In this document: in pieces, positions 20,801 through 29,935 of the stretch
Layout: every line of letters starts with the position of its first letter
Numbering within the stretch: the first letter of the stretch is position 1
From: Undaria pinnatifida
Taxonomy: Eukaryota > Sar > Phaeophyceae > Laminariales > Alariaceae
DNA: 64,000 nt
Assembly: GCA_012845835.1 (NCBI GenBank)
Contig: JABAKD010000012.1
Span: 4,603,174-4,667,173, forward strand
Reading direction: 5' to 3'
Position numbers and translations under genes: made by a program
Notes under the pieces: model-generated
What the model was told of the DNA's origin: nothing
What the model saw: only the letters and a program-made list of their open reading frames with translations
Databases searched by the model: none

Positions 20801-21222
20801 CACACTGCACTACCTGACACTGCTGTACACGCGATTACGTGATGTTTTCTTTCGGACGAGACTGTCCGCATTAGCAGCAACCAATCAGCGTTCCTTCGAC
20901 AGCAGACTGCGAAGGCGCCTCACTCACCCGGCCTAAACGACCTCGCCGCAATTGTAACCACCCCCCCAGGAAGCGCTGCAGAGCTTCTTAGTCCCGGCGC
21001 TATCTCCCTCCCTCGGCACATAACTCCTAAAAGCTGCTGCTGCTGCCGCCGCCGCTGTTGCTGCTGCTGATGCTGTAGTCGATGTAGGACTGTTCTACCT
21101 CTGCTTTGATGCTCCGTGGCTACTGCAGAGCAGGTTCGTCTGGCTGCAACCTCGCGCGGCACCCCCGGCGTCGCGCGAAACAGCGCCGGGTGTGATGCAC
21201 GTCTTGCGCTCCGCAGCATCAT
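11584..21222 (-). CDS. COX11: Cytochrome c oxidase assembly protein COX11
   Basis: COX11 is an inner-membrane copper chaperone that helps place copper B in subunit 1 of cytochrome oxidase. Six exons join in frame: 20928-21222, 16120-16253, 15017-15079, 14610-14702, 13279-13381 and 11584-11840, giving about 314 residues. Visible in order: an Arg/Ser/Ala presequence with a polyglutamine insert; a helix (VAIYMFSVVTAVLGVSYAA) followed by the membrane-side Cys in PLYKVFCQ; VTGFGGTTQ; PWKFRPTQ; VVPGETALAFFTAKNP; and the copper-binding KIQCFCFEEQ. The end is LSYTFFQTAEE plus an unusual acidic tail. Exons 2-6 are firm on family similarity. Exon 1 is inferred from its presequence-like composition, a strong GTGAGT donor and a matching phase. 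All five acceptors are AG|G; introns 2 and 5 use GC donors. Confidence 0.9.
12303..12340 (-). pseudogene. Relic copy of COX11 exon 6 start
   Basis: After a CATGCAG acceptor-like word comes a sequence matching about 28 of the first 38 bases of exon 6 (shared core TCAACAAGAT, then CAGT.CTT). It has an early in-frame TAA, so it cannot be used as an exon. Confidence 0.65.
12430..12451 (-). pseudogene. Second relic of COX11 exon 6 start
   Basis: CATGCAG is followed by GTATCCATTTCAACATGAT, which matches exon 6 at about 16 of 19 positions. It is shorter than the relic at 12303. Confidence 0.5.
12544..12845. repeat. GTACCGT-type short tandem repeat
   Basis: About 28 degenerate decamers such as CCGTACCGTG and CCGTACCATG lie in COX11 intron 5. 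They give Tyr/Arg/Thr-rich false frames on both strands. Confidence 0.85.
13279..13381 (-). CDS. COX11: COX11 exon 5
   Basis: VVPGETALAFFTAKNP, ITGVATYNVFP and LKAG. It ends after the first base of the Gly codon at GCAG|GCAAGT, an ideal GC-type donor. Phase 1 matches exon 6, restoring KAGIYFNKIQ. Confidence 0.9.
13590..13745. repeat. (GGCAA)n pentanucleotide array
   Basis: About 30 near-perfect GGCAA units on the plus strand, inside COX11 intron 4. Confidence 0.9.
13870..14045 (+). repeat. R4 interspersed repeat, copy 1
   Basis: Words CATAGACCCTCGTATCCCT, CACCAAGCGCAAAGCGCCGT and GTCGCATGAAGGGTGA. It matches 28838-29019 (plus), 36312-36495 (minus) and partly 23700-23765 (minus). Confidence 0.8.
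14610..14702 (-). CDS. COX11: COX11 exon 4
   Basis: Thirty-one residues including RVIRVTFDGGTA and MPWKFRPTQGDVK, the first strands of the Ig-like copper domain. The acceptor is AAG|GTG after a pyrimidine-rich tract; the donor is AAG|GTAAGG. Confidence 0.9.
15017..15079 (-). CDS. COX11: COX11 exon 3
   Basis: Twenty-one residues, VTGFGGTTQIADAEKAMKMK plus P. GFGGTTQ is a family signature just after the membrane helix. The acceptor is CAG|GTG and the donor is CCG|GTTAGT. Confidence 0.9.
15080..16119 (-). other. COX11 intron 2 (1.04 kb, GC-AG)
   Basis: The donor is GCGAGT and the acceptor is ATCAG before GTG. It contains C-rich low complexity and four GATTCAACGTAA-type repeats near 15960-16010. 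Confidence 0.75.
16120..16253 (-). CDS. COX11: COX11 exon 2 (membrane helix)
   Basis: It encodes SRSAAGIADLKARNRK, the single membrane helix and AAVPLYKVFCQ. The donor is CAG|GCGAGT. Splicing there gives FCQ followed by VTGFGG with no insertion, as the family requires. The nearest GT would add residues that break this conserved block. Confidence 0.9.
16340..16565. repeat. CTGCTA/TGCTAC trinucleotide tract
   Basis: A long imperfect TGC/TAC/ACT trinucleotide repeat in COX11 intron 1; Leu- or Ser-rich frames are artefacts. Confidence 0.8.
18481..19595 (+). repeat. Two-copy direct duplication, period 577 bp
   Basis: Copy A is 18481-19057 and copy B 19058 to about 19595. Shared words are ACCACGCTACGATCCTGCC, CAACTCTATGCGCGTGTGGC and GACGATTTTGAATCGGACGA. 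By eye about 85% alike with several gaps. It lies in COX11 intron 1. Confidence 0.8.
20243..20285 (+). repeat. FVEL-motif dispersed repeat, copy 1
   Basis: AAAGATGAGTATTGACC then AAATTCGTCGAACTCACGG reads KMSIDLKFVELTGEAL. Related copies lie at 25672-25718 and 49245-49290, all on plus. It probably marks the coding end of a dispersed element I do not recognise. Confidence 0.5.
20928..21222 (-). CDS. COX11: COX11 exon 1 (mitochondrial presequence)
   Basis: It starts MMLRSARRASHPALFR. It has many Arg/Ala/Ser and no acidic residue in the first 20 positions, typical of a matrix-targeting signal. CAG/CTG-type repeats encode a Gln run near residues 50-63. It ends at CCGG|GTGAGT in phase 1, which fits exon 2 starting GC. 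I chose the first ATG (21222); a second ATG follows at once. The in-frame GTG upstream is ignored. Confidence 0.6.
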
Positions 21223-21433
21223 CTCACGCTGCACACGCAGGACTCACAGCAGTGCCAGCAGAGGGACACGGCTGCGCACTGAATACTGCACGCAACGCAG
21301 CATTCGGCGATTTAGCGCTTCAAAATAACACCCTGTGCGTAAAAGCCTTCCAGTTTTTGGTTTTTCCAGGTATATCATATGCGTACTTGCGTACTTGCAG
21401 GAAAATTGAAAACAACGTGTCTGTGTGTCCGCC
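21223..21433. promoter_or_regulatory. Shared region between divergent gene starts
   Basis: Only 211 bp separate the COX11 ATG (21222, minus) from the ATG of the plus-strand model (21434). A shared promoter is inferred from geometry; I see no TATA box or known element. Confidence 0.35.
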
Positions 21434-21615
21434 ATGATTGCTGGGTTGGTGCGACTTCTCAAAGGAGGCCAGGCAGCGCGAGGCCTTGCCGTGGCACTGC
21501 TCTTAGCTGCTGATGGGTTGTTCGTCGGAAGCGACGCTTTCTGGCATGCTTCAGGGCCGCTTTCGATCCCCAATTTTCACAGCAATAATCGAAAAACAGG
21601 AGCGTTTCCAGACAG
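21434..21615 (+). CDS. Hypothetical gene exon 1 (signal peptide)
   Basis: GCCATGA start context, 60 codons plus 2 nt, donor CAG|GTGGGC. A hydrophobic core at residues ~18-32 is followed by S-D-A then Phe. Confidence 0.5.
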
Positions 21616-24600
21616 GTGGGCATAGTAGAAGTAGTATAAAAAGATGACAGTCCCGTGTAGCTACCTGTAGTATAGTGCTACAATGATCCTATACTAATTT
21701 TAAGTAATCTGTGCCCCAGAACGAGGGTCAAGTTCGAAAAGTACGTCACACCTTCAAACAGCAAAGACTATCTGTGTCCCTCCCTAAGCAAGAGTGCGGT
21801 TTGCGACCACTTCTCTGCTCGTCTGCGGCAGCGACTGGCCGATCCTGCAAGAGGCAGTCCATGATAGATAACTCTGGTCGACTTGTTCGAGATGGAACGT
21901 TTCAGAGACGTCGCAGATCGGGGCGTGAGGCACAGAGGCAGCAAGCTTGTAGTACTGCTTGGTACATGCGTAACTAGAGTACAAGGTTGCCCTTCGGGGT
22001 TGGTTTTATATCCCGGGGGCGTCGCAAGTCGAAAAAGGAGAACGTTCATAGACAGTCCGACGATATGTCCAGGTATTGTGAGCTACACAGCAGCAGTACT
22101 GCTTTTGCTGCTGCTGTATGCTTCGTATACCTGGTATGAGGTCCGACGATGTGCGCTGGACGTGTTAATATTGTGGTTCGATATCTTGCCGCTGCTGCGC
22201 ACCAGCCACGCACGAACACACACCGTGACTGCTGGCACAAATGCGAGAGCTTGGAGCACGGCTGCCGTTGTATCGCTGCTGCTGTAGTGCTGTACCAGTA
22301 TACTGAAGTGTGGCTGCGAGACTGAGCGGCTGCTTTTGCGAAAACAAAAACCTACCGCTCTTCTTGATCGCCTTGTGTGACAACACACACCCACGTGCAG
22401 AAGCACTCATACATACCAACAGAAGCACCGCCTGCTGCTGTCATTAACGCGTTTATAACAGGAAACCCGTTTTGGGGACAAAATTACTTGGACTTGGTAT
22501 AAGGAGGGGTTTCGGGGCTCTAAAGGGGTTAAACGGTGCTGCTGCAGGGTAGCAGACAACCGAGAAGGTCAACACTGTTAGGCTGATGATGCCCTACCGC
22601 GGGCGGGACAGCGGAATGAAAACAAACATGTGAGAGGGAAGCGGGCTACTTAAAAATATCCAAAAATTGTGAGGTTTTCCATGCACCCGCTCGTATCAGC
22701 GAGGCGGAGCACAACCCCTCGGCAAAAGGAGCCAGTTCAGCGGCGCTGAATGGTCAGAGCACCGCCACGGAGCTCGGCTGGGATCCAGACACGCGTCGTT
22801 ATGCACCGACGCCCCCCTTGCTCGCTCCGCAGCCGAAAGTGTGAGAAAAAACTCCGGCCCGCTGATTGCCAAATAAAAAAAGTGCATGCTTTACATAGAC
22901 ATATAGCAAGTACCTGGTACTCGACTTCCAGCATGTAAAGCTCGTTAATTTTTTATTTTTTTTTTTTTTTTTTTATCCTCCGGCGGATGGGGAAAAATAA
23001 AGCTTGAGCTCACCACACTTCCACGTATTTTCATACGCGTCGTGTGTCGATTTAACTCAGTTGCTTTCGCAGCCCAACGCTAGCTGGCACACCCTTCGGG
23101 TCCCATTGTAGGTATAGCGTAAGCTGTCCCTATCAGTGGTCTTCGTTACAAACCCGGCAGCGCAAGCTGCCGTTGTATACGGATGCGTGTGTATGTCGAA
23201 GCTCGTTAATGTTATGACTCGAGGATAGTCAATAATCAGTCTTCAACCCCGAAAGAGTCTGGCAAATGATGGGCTTTGTTCGTCGCCGAGCTACGTACAG
23301 CGCTGGGAGTGCTATAGCGGATGTACACTGAGGAGCACGATGATACCACTCACTCCCGCGTACTCGTACTGATGTACCGCTATTGCTCAGCAATTTATTG
23401 TTCATCGCTTGTTCGTTGATGTACGGGCCAACAGAAAACACAGTCTCGCGGGGCGACAATGCGGTATCGTCAGGAGGGGGCGTGGAAGGAAAGCTCGCCA
23501 CGCGCGCACGCAGCTGTTCGAAAGCATAAGCGGCAACCGCGCCAAGATCGCGCGGGCCACGAACAGCCTCCGCGACGCGATGGTGAGAATGGAGCAGAGC
23601 TTGTATGCATCTGGTACGACGAGTACGCTTATGGTTTCGCCCGTTGGAACCGCAGGAGCACGAGACCGCCCCTACCCCGCCCTCTGCCTGACCCCCGACA
23701 TGCCCCGTCCCGGGATTATAGGGATGCGAGGGTTGATGATCTCATTTCGACGGCCATACGTGATATTGGTGCCCCTTCCCCCCCGCCCCCCCGCTAAGGC
23801 CTTGCCCGGAATGGTTTGCGGTATATTGTTACTGCACAATACTGCTTCCACTGCTGCTGGACCCGCCAAGCTTGGAGACCCCACACAGGATTGTCGCACG
23901 TGTTTCGTCCAGGGGGACTAACACAATATCTCATCCCCCAACGCCCCCCCCCCCCCTAACGCCCCTCCATACGCGACACCATAAATGATACCCTGCATAT
24001 CATAGCTTGTAGGTCACCCGTTGCCACGTGCACGCGCTATTTACTGCTACCAATACTAACGTTTTCCCTGAATGTCTTGCGTGTGTTGTCGCTTGCTTGT
24101 GACTGTTCCGGGTGTGTGTATGTGGGGGGTGGGGGGGCGGGTTAGAGGTCGGGCGACGAAGAGCTAGCCGAGAGGTTGAAAGCTTTCATCATGCACCTCC
24201 GACAGCGAGACCCGCAATACGCGACGCAAGACGCCATGGATGACGCTCTCAATAAAGGACTCTTCTCCACCGCCGCTAAGGTACGACGTTGTTTTGTTCG
24301 TTGTCTCCCGAGATTAATCTATAAGACTCTTTAAAATGTCAGGCCTTGTTTTTCACGGGCCGGATCACTTCTCGCGGGCCGGATCGAGTCAGGGTGACCC
24401 GGCCCGACGTGTCATACTTGAAAATGCCCGAACCCGATTCAACCCAACACGTGACATATCGAATACCTCCTGACCCGACCCGACCCGACTCGACACGCGA
24501 GACTTGTGAAAACGTCCTGAACTAACCCGCGGGCCGGGTCGTGACCCATGAAAAAACCCGCAAAAATATTAAACCAACACACCACCCACACAACTTAACG

Positions 24601-27600
24601 AGAGCAAAAAATATCCTCCTGCACGAGCTCCTTTCGATATCTCTGCGAGATTTTTCGCGCGCGCGCGCATCGTGCTTGCCACCAAGGTGCCGAACGTTTT
24701 TGTTTTTTTTTGTCTCTTTTGGAATTATTATTTTCTCGCGCGCTCTCGGTCCGTTTTACGCCCGGGCGTGCCGGTTCCCCCTCCGTGACGCTTTGGCGGC
24801 GTTGTGCCGCTCGCCTCGCACGGGTGAGGAGAGTGCGCGTCTTGGTGGCGTTAACTGTTTTGTTAAAAGGGTGAGTTGGATAAGCTTTGCTTTTCTAGAA
24901 GTGGGCGGGAAAAGCGGCGGTGGTTGCATTACCGCTGCCGGCGCCGACGTTATTGCGCGTCGCCCTTGCGCACCATCAGGTTCGCGCTCATGAGCTGTGA
25001 CGCTTGTGGCGTTTTGTTCTCGTGTTTTTTGCGCTCGTGAGTACTGCGCTCGTGAGCAGTTGCGCTGGTGACATATATTTATTTGCTCATGGGGTTAGCA
25101 GTCGGGAGTTTGTGTGGTATCGTATGACATTCATCAAACCACGAAGATAGTAACAATCGGAGAGTACAGAGTTTGCGAGATATTTTTTTGTTTTTTTTTT
25201 GTAAAAGAGATCATGGGATGTTTATATATACCGGAAAGCGTGATCGCAGTCAGGCCCTGGCAGGCACTGCCTAGAGCAATCAGCCATCGTCTAGAAATGC
25301 GAGCGCGCGCTGGAGAAGAGGTAGCAGGCCGCACGAGTATAAGGCACTCCCGTAAGCTACCAGGCTAGCAAGCAGCTAGCGCTGTTGTTGTGTTTTCTCC
25401 GGGTACTGGAGGGTCTTGTCGCCCGAGGAACGGGTTTCGAATTGAAGCATGCTAACGTAGGAGAACACCTATTTTTTCCAATGCTCATCGCTTAACAAAT
25501 TCTCTATACTGTATACCTCGACTAGAAAAATAACGTTGAGCAAAAAGAAAAGTTCGTATCATAACCCGATGAAAAAAACTAATATGGCCTGTTAGGGGCA
25601 GAACGAATAAGAATCGTGACAACTTACTGCCGAAGATACGAGCGGCCGGTGTACCACGCAGCTTTACAAAGATGATTCTCGACCCCAATTTTTTTGTCGA
25701 ACTCACAGTTGACGTAGTTGGAATACTTTGAAAATATACCAGGTATAGAATATATACCTCCTCACACACAAAAAGGAAATTAAGTTGATTTCAGAAAAAA
25801 AATGAAAGAAGCCTTAGTTTTGCTCCAAAACCAGTTTTTTCGGAAAAAACCAAAGCTCCTTAAGCGGGGAAACCACAGAAAAAAAAGGGTGCGCCTTTGT
25901 CTGACTATTAATACATGGCATGTGTCGCAAAGCTGTGCATCAGATGATAGGGACAGCACTTTTTTCGGCCATTTTTGTTTTTCTGGTTGACTGGGGCTTC
26001 GCTTTTCGCAGCCTCTCCCAAAACGGCGAGAATAAAAACTAAAGCTGGTACCGGATGAACGATTCCGTGGCCAATGCGTAGGCATGTAACGAAAATCGTG
26101 CAGAAAAATAACTCCTTTATGTCTGCGTTAACCCCTGCGCAACTGGAAACCCGTTAAACAAAAAAAACTTGGAAATTAGTATAGGAAAGGGATTTTTGGG
26201 GTCTAAAGGGATTAAGGAGCCCCGCCAACCAGAAACAGTTTTTACAATCAACAAAAAAGTGCTACCTCATCTATCGTAGGACGCTGCGTCACGTGCTGTT
26301 AATAGTTGTCTCGCGAGAGCGTCCGGATCTGTTGATTGAGGAGGCGTGCTATACGAAAGGGGGCCGACTTTTTTTTTCCTCAGGCTTACCGCTTGAGAAG
26401 CTCTAATAATTAGTGCTTAAAAACAAAACAAAGCGCCACCTGAGGAGGGGCAGTGACACTGGCCTCAGGTACGTACGCAAGGAATACTATCTTAGTAGAA
26501 GGGAAAAAGCTATAGAAATGGCAAGGAATCATGCATACATCAAAGCGAAGACGGATGGCGTTCCAACACGATATTGGAGTCATCCCACGCTAGGCAGGGG
26601 TGCCGCAGATTCTAAGATTTTTCTGAGCTCCTAACATGAGGAGCTCTCACCCGATACTACATGACTTCGAAGGCGTTCGTTCGCGCAATCCGACCAACCC
26701 TCCTATGCGCTAGTCCCTATGAATATACCATACTGGTAACAGTGATTGGACTAACCGGTAGTGCCTCAGTTGAGGAGCTCGACCAATCAGAACGCCAGAA
26801 AAAACATACGGCCCACAACGCGCAATCCGTACACGGCACTATACCGCACCATACCGCACTCTAGAGGAATGGCTCATTTTGGGTACTTGGTAGGAAGAAG
26901 TTCGCATACCTCATAAAGTGCCACCCTTAAACAGCGTAGTACGCGTCAGGACTGAGGTCGGCATCTGCGTCAGGCAATATAAGGAGCGGGGGTAGCGGGG
27001 AAGGCGAATAGTTCTACGGTAGCGGCATAAACATACCATGTACTGTGTGTAGCACCATGGTACTTTTTGGCGGACTGGGCTCTTCAATATTTTGACCAAC
27101 TCTTACCGGAATACCGCCTTACTTGGACCACCTTATTGGGGCTCAATATGATAGCTTTTGTTTTGACCAAAATTTTCTTCCTGACGACGCTCCTCAGCTG
27201 GTGAAGTACCTACCCCGTGTGGTTCTGGAATACCGCTCTTGTGTTTTTTTGCAGCGTGTTTTTCGTCCCATGCCTAGGCCGTGGTGTTGTTGAGCAGGTT
27301 GCGCTTTGATATCATCCTGTCAAGTTTTCTCAAACGTCAGTGATAGGGTGAGCGGCAGAGAGCTTCTATCCCCGGTGAGGAGCCTCATGTTTTGGTTTGT
27401 GCACATACACACTTGCCGTGACATCCGTCGGAGGACAGCCCCGCTCCAACACGGCACTAATGCGCACTTGTGCTTATCCTTGAGGTAGAGATCCTCTGCA
27501 CCTGGTACTATTTGCTGCGTGGAGGCATCAATGCATGGCTTCCTCTTACACCCCCCCCCCACCCTTCCCTCCCCCCTCCCTCCCTCCCTCCCTCCCTCCC

Positions 27601-28223
27601 TCCCTCCCTCCCTCCGCCCCTCTCCCCTTCTTTCCTTCCCTTCCTTCCCCCCCCCCCTGCTCCCCCCCCACCCCCCCCCACCCTCCCGGTCGAACCATAA
27701 TGAACCATATTTGCCCGCCCGGGTTATACGTTCGCTCGGACACACCGGCTACCTTTACCCACTACATACGTTTTCTCGCAACAAAATGCCTTGCAACTAA
27801 TAAATTACCATTTTCACAATAAAAACACCTTTTCACATTAAAATGCATTTTCACAACACAAACATTTTCACAACAAAACACGGTTTCGCGTTGAACAATT
27901 CACGATGCGATAACTTGTAAAAAAAACACACACACACACACACACAAAAAAAAAACTTGCACAATCTGACATTTTTGTCACAACAAAATACTTTTTGTCC
28001 ACAAATAAAGTTGAAGCTAAAACTGAAGGAAATCAACCAGAACCCGTTCAGACAAAGCCTGTTAGACGTCAAGGCCGACGACGCCAGCGGAAGTGGCAAC
28101 AGCGGCGGTGACGGCGATATTTCGGAAGACATGAGCTGGGGTTTCGACCAGACTTTCTTCGGGAAGGACGACGGGGAGGGGGGCGTAGATTCGGACGAAG
28201 ACGAGGATTACGACGAAATTTGA
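21434..28223 (+). CDS. Hypothetical protein, possible plastid-targeted, 4-exon model
   Basis: Function not recognised. Four blocks with compatible phases and splice signals (21434-21615, 23474-23582, 24146-24280, 28029-28223) would give about 206 residues. The start MIAGLVRLLKGGQAARG plus the hydrophobic LAVALLLAADGLFVG and SDA|FW looks like a signal peptide. Phe after the cleavage point is the hallmark of bipartite plastid signals in red-lineage secondary-plastid algae. The centre has helical, charged segments (ELAERLKAFIMHLRQRDPQY). The end is very acidic (DSDEDEDYDEI). The introns contain MITEs, a SINE and an R4 copy. The blocks may belong to more than one gene, and exon 2 is the weakest. 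Acceptor tracts at 24146 and 28029 are poor. Confidence 0.4.
22448..22528 (+). mobile_element. TTAA-type MITE (81 bp)
   Basis: TTAA flanks both sides (22444-22447 and 22529-22532). The ends are CGCGTTTATAACAGG and CTCTAAAGGGG (an imperfect inverted pair). The core is GGAAACCCGTTTTGGGGAC. TTAA duplication is typical of piggyBac-type insertion. Confidence 0.75.
22950..23198 (-). mobile_element. SINE-like retroposon, intact copy with 12-bp TSD
   Basis: Flanking direct repeats AAGCTCGTTAAT lie at 22938-22949 and 23199-23210. On the minus strand it ends in GTGTGGTGAGCTCAAGC, CCATCCGCCGGAGG and a poly-A tail (plus T run 22950-22975). About 250 bp with no open frame. Size, A tail and target duplication fit a SINE. 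A pol III promoter in the head is not clear. Confidence 0.8.
23474..23582 (+). CDS. Hypothetical gene exon 2 (weak)
   Basis: Acceptor CGTCAG|G, donor ATG|GTGAGA. It encodes RTQLFESISGNRAKIARATN then SLRDAM. The first residues are Arg/Gly-rich and less convincing. Confidence 0.35.
23700..23765 (-). repeat. R4 partial copy, reversed
   Basis: GGGATGCGAGGGTTGATG and GGCCATACGTGATAT match one end of R4 in reverse. C and G runs fill much of 23765-24145. Confidence 0.55.
24146..24280 (+). CDS. Hypothetical gene exon 3
   Basis: Forty-five codons, RSGDEELAERLKAFIMHLRQ onwards, ending NKGLFSTAAK at donor AAG|GTACGA. Codon content looks coding. The acceptor TTAG lacks a pyrimidine tract (a G run precedes it). 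Confidence 0.5.
24281..26131. other. Unassigned; simple repeats and palindromic GC motifs
   Basis: 24350-24550 is rich in GGCCCGACC/CGGGTC words (GACCC repeats). 25672-25718 is FVEL-motif copy 2. 26010-26110 is a Module M relative (GCTGGTACCGGATGAACG). Otherwise I see nothing. Confidence 0.5.
26132..26211 (+). mobile_element. TTAA-type MITE (80 bp)
   Basis: TTAA flanks both sides (26128-26131, 26212-26215). It carries ACTGGAAACCCGTTAAAC and GTCTAAAGGGA. Same family as 22448-22528. Confidence 0.75.
26216..28028. other. Unassigned; CCCT tract and CA repeat
   Basis: 26620-26690 resembles reversed Module N. 27550-27690 is a (CCCT)n/C-rich tract. 27922-27946 is (CA)n followed by A10. 27780-27900 has AT-rich TTTTCACAAC repeats. 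No gene supported apart from the hypothetical model's intron. Confidence 0.5.
28029..28223 (+). CDS. Hypothetical gene terminal exon (acidic)
   Basis: 64 codons and TGA. EINQNPFRQSLLDVKADD, then ISEDMSWGFDQTFFGKDDGE and an Asp/Glu tail. Acceptor GAAG|GAA follows T-rich sequence; alternatives exist within 30 bp. Confidence 0.5.
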   Translation, partial: EINQNPFRQSLLDVKADDASGSGNSGGDGDISEDMSWGFDQTFFGKDDGEGGVDSDEDEDYDEI

Positions 28224-28225
28224 GT

Positions 28226-28640
28226 TTTCGTTTTGTTTTTTCATTTCTCCAGCGGATGGGTAAAAGTGAGGATTATGGTCACCACAATTCCACCTATAGC
28301 AGTAGCTGTCCCTCTATAATGCCGGTTGATTAGTGACGATTTCCCGCTTTAGTGCTTCTCGTGGCACAGATGGGAAATACCGGACATTTAAGAGGCGTTT
28401 TTTTTTGTAATCCTTCAGAGGATGGGTAAAAACGAAGGTTATGCTCACCGCAATTCAACCCAAAGTAGCAGCAGTCCCTCTATAATGCCGGTTGAGTAGT
28501 GCCGAATTCCCTCTATAGTGCCTGTGAAACCGCTTGGCACAGATGGGAAATACCAGTAGCGGCAGCATGCGAAGTAGTGCCGGTTGCCACTACAGTGCCG
28601 TAATTTCCCTCTATAGTGCACATACAGACACTTTAGAGGA
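28226..28640 (-). repeat. Two SINE-tail relatives plus R3 motif cluster
   Basis: Two copies (28243-28330 and 28412-28500) of a diverged SINE tail (CCAGCGGATGGGTAAAA, TCACCACAATTCCACC) each run into the R3 motif CCCTCTATAATGCCGGTTGA. R3 words continue to 28640. Confidence 0.65.
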
Positions 28641-28837
28641 AGCACTACGGTATGTCTTGTGTATCAATTTGAACTCGATTTCCGAAGCAACGGTGCTACC
28701 GTGGTCACGTTGGCGCAAGCTTCCGCGGGAGGCGTGTTTTTTGCGGGTGGGGGGGGGCGATCAGCGTTTCATGCATGGCCGTAGTCCGTAGGAAATTCGC
28801 GCCCGAGGAGGGGGGGCGGGGGAGATGCACTCATTTC

Positions 28838-29043
28838 ATACATAACCGTAGCCATAAGAACATAGACCCTCGCATCCCTACAATTTCGCGATGGAGCATG
28901 TGGGGGTTTCACCGCCCAGGCGGACATCGCGCGCACCAAGCGCGAAGCGCCGTGAGGGGTTCGGCGAGCCACATGAAGGGTGAGCGGCATCCTGCTAAGA
29001 ACCACTTGTGAGGGGCGACGGGGGGGGGGGGGGGGGGGGGGGG
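28838..29043 (+). repeat. R4 interspersed repeat, copy 2, and G run
   Basis: Matches 13870-14045 (ATAGACCCTCGCATCCCTAC, CACCAAGCGCGAAGCGCCGT). A G run of about 23 follows at 29020-29043. Confidence 0.8.
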
Positions 29044-29299
29044 CTTTCAGCTTGAAGCTTGGAGATGTTGCCGTAGAGACCCGCTACGTTTGTTTGTTTG
29101 TCAACGTGCTTTTTCTTAGTCATCGCCCACGTCGGGCATGTAACGATTTAGATCTTCTGCGGTAAAGCCTGCATCTGCCGCTGTGATATTTTTTAGGGGA
29201 CCTGTACGCATGGAGCACATATCTATCCCAGCCAACATGTGCTAGATCGTGGACGCTCCCACCCGGCAGCACGAGCTATACTGTACCATGACGCGGGCT

Positions 29300-29545
29300 A
29301 CGATAGAGGCGCATCACTTTTTTTCTGAGGCTCCTCATTCCTCAGTTTGGGAGCTTAAGACATGTCCCTTCCAAAAACTGATTTTGGAGAAAACCAAAAC
29401 TGCTACCAGATGAAAAATCCCATGGCCTAGGTGTATTAACGAGAATCACGCAAGAAAATCGTCGTTTTTTTCCGACGATTTTGGGTTAAGTAGCCCCGCC
29501 ATTCAAAAACCATTTTCGCCAAAAAAAGGTATACTTCTATCGTAG
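29300..29545 (+). repeat. Module M plus one R1 unit
   Basis: CCAAAAACTGATTTTGGAG and ACTGCTACCAGATGAAAAA lead to one R1 unit at 29455-29545. 29546-29935 holds nothing certain. Confidence 0.75.
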
Positions 29546-29935
29546 CGCGCGTCATTCAGATTTCAGTTATTTTATCTGGTGTAAAGTACGTCGCATAAAA
29601 GTTAGTCAGATTTCAGATATTCCCACCTGGCAGACGGGATTTATTGATGGGTGGACAAAAAAAGCTATACAAAAACAAAAAACGGATTCAACGCGTTGGC
29701 ACGGGTAAGTATATTACTGGCCAATATATACCCCGAAAAAGGATCAAAGCCGCACTCGATACTCGACGGAAGGATTTGATTGGACAACCTACTACCCGAA
29801 GAACGGATCAACACGGCACGAGCAGAGGGTTTCATTGGGCAAGCTACCCGAACACAGTGATGAAAATGGCTGACGATTTCATTGGGCAAGATTTCCCGAG
29901 AAGAAAAAAGGAAACGTCTTTTTTTTCATTTTCAG

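Larger units (their letters stand above)
16254..20927 (-). other. COX11 intron 1 (4.7 kb, GT-AG)
   Basis: It runs from GTGAGT to a pyrimidine-rich tract and CCGCAG. It contains TGC/TAC repeats (16340-16565), a two-copy 577-bp duplication (18481-19595) and a FVEL-motif repeat (20243-20285). A missed small exon is possible but not needed for frame. Confidence 0.55.
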
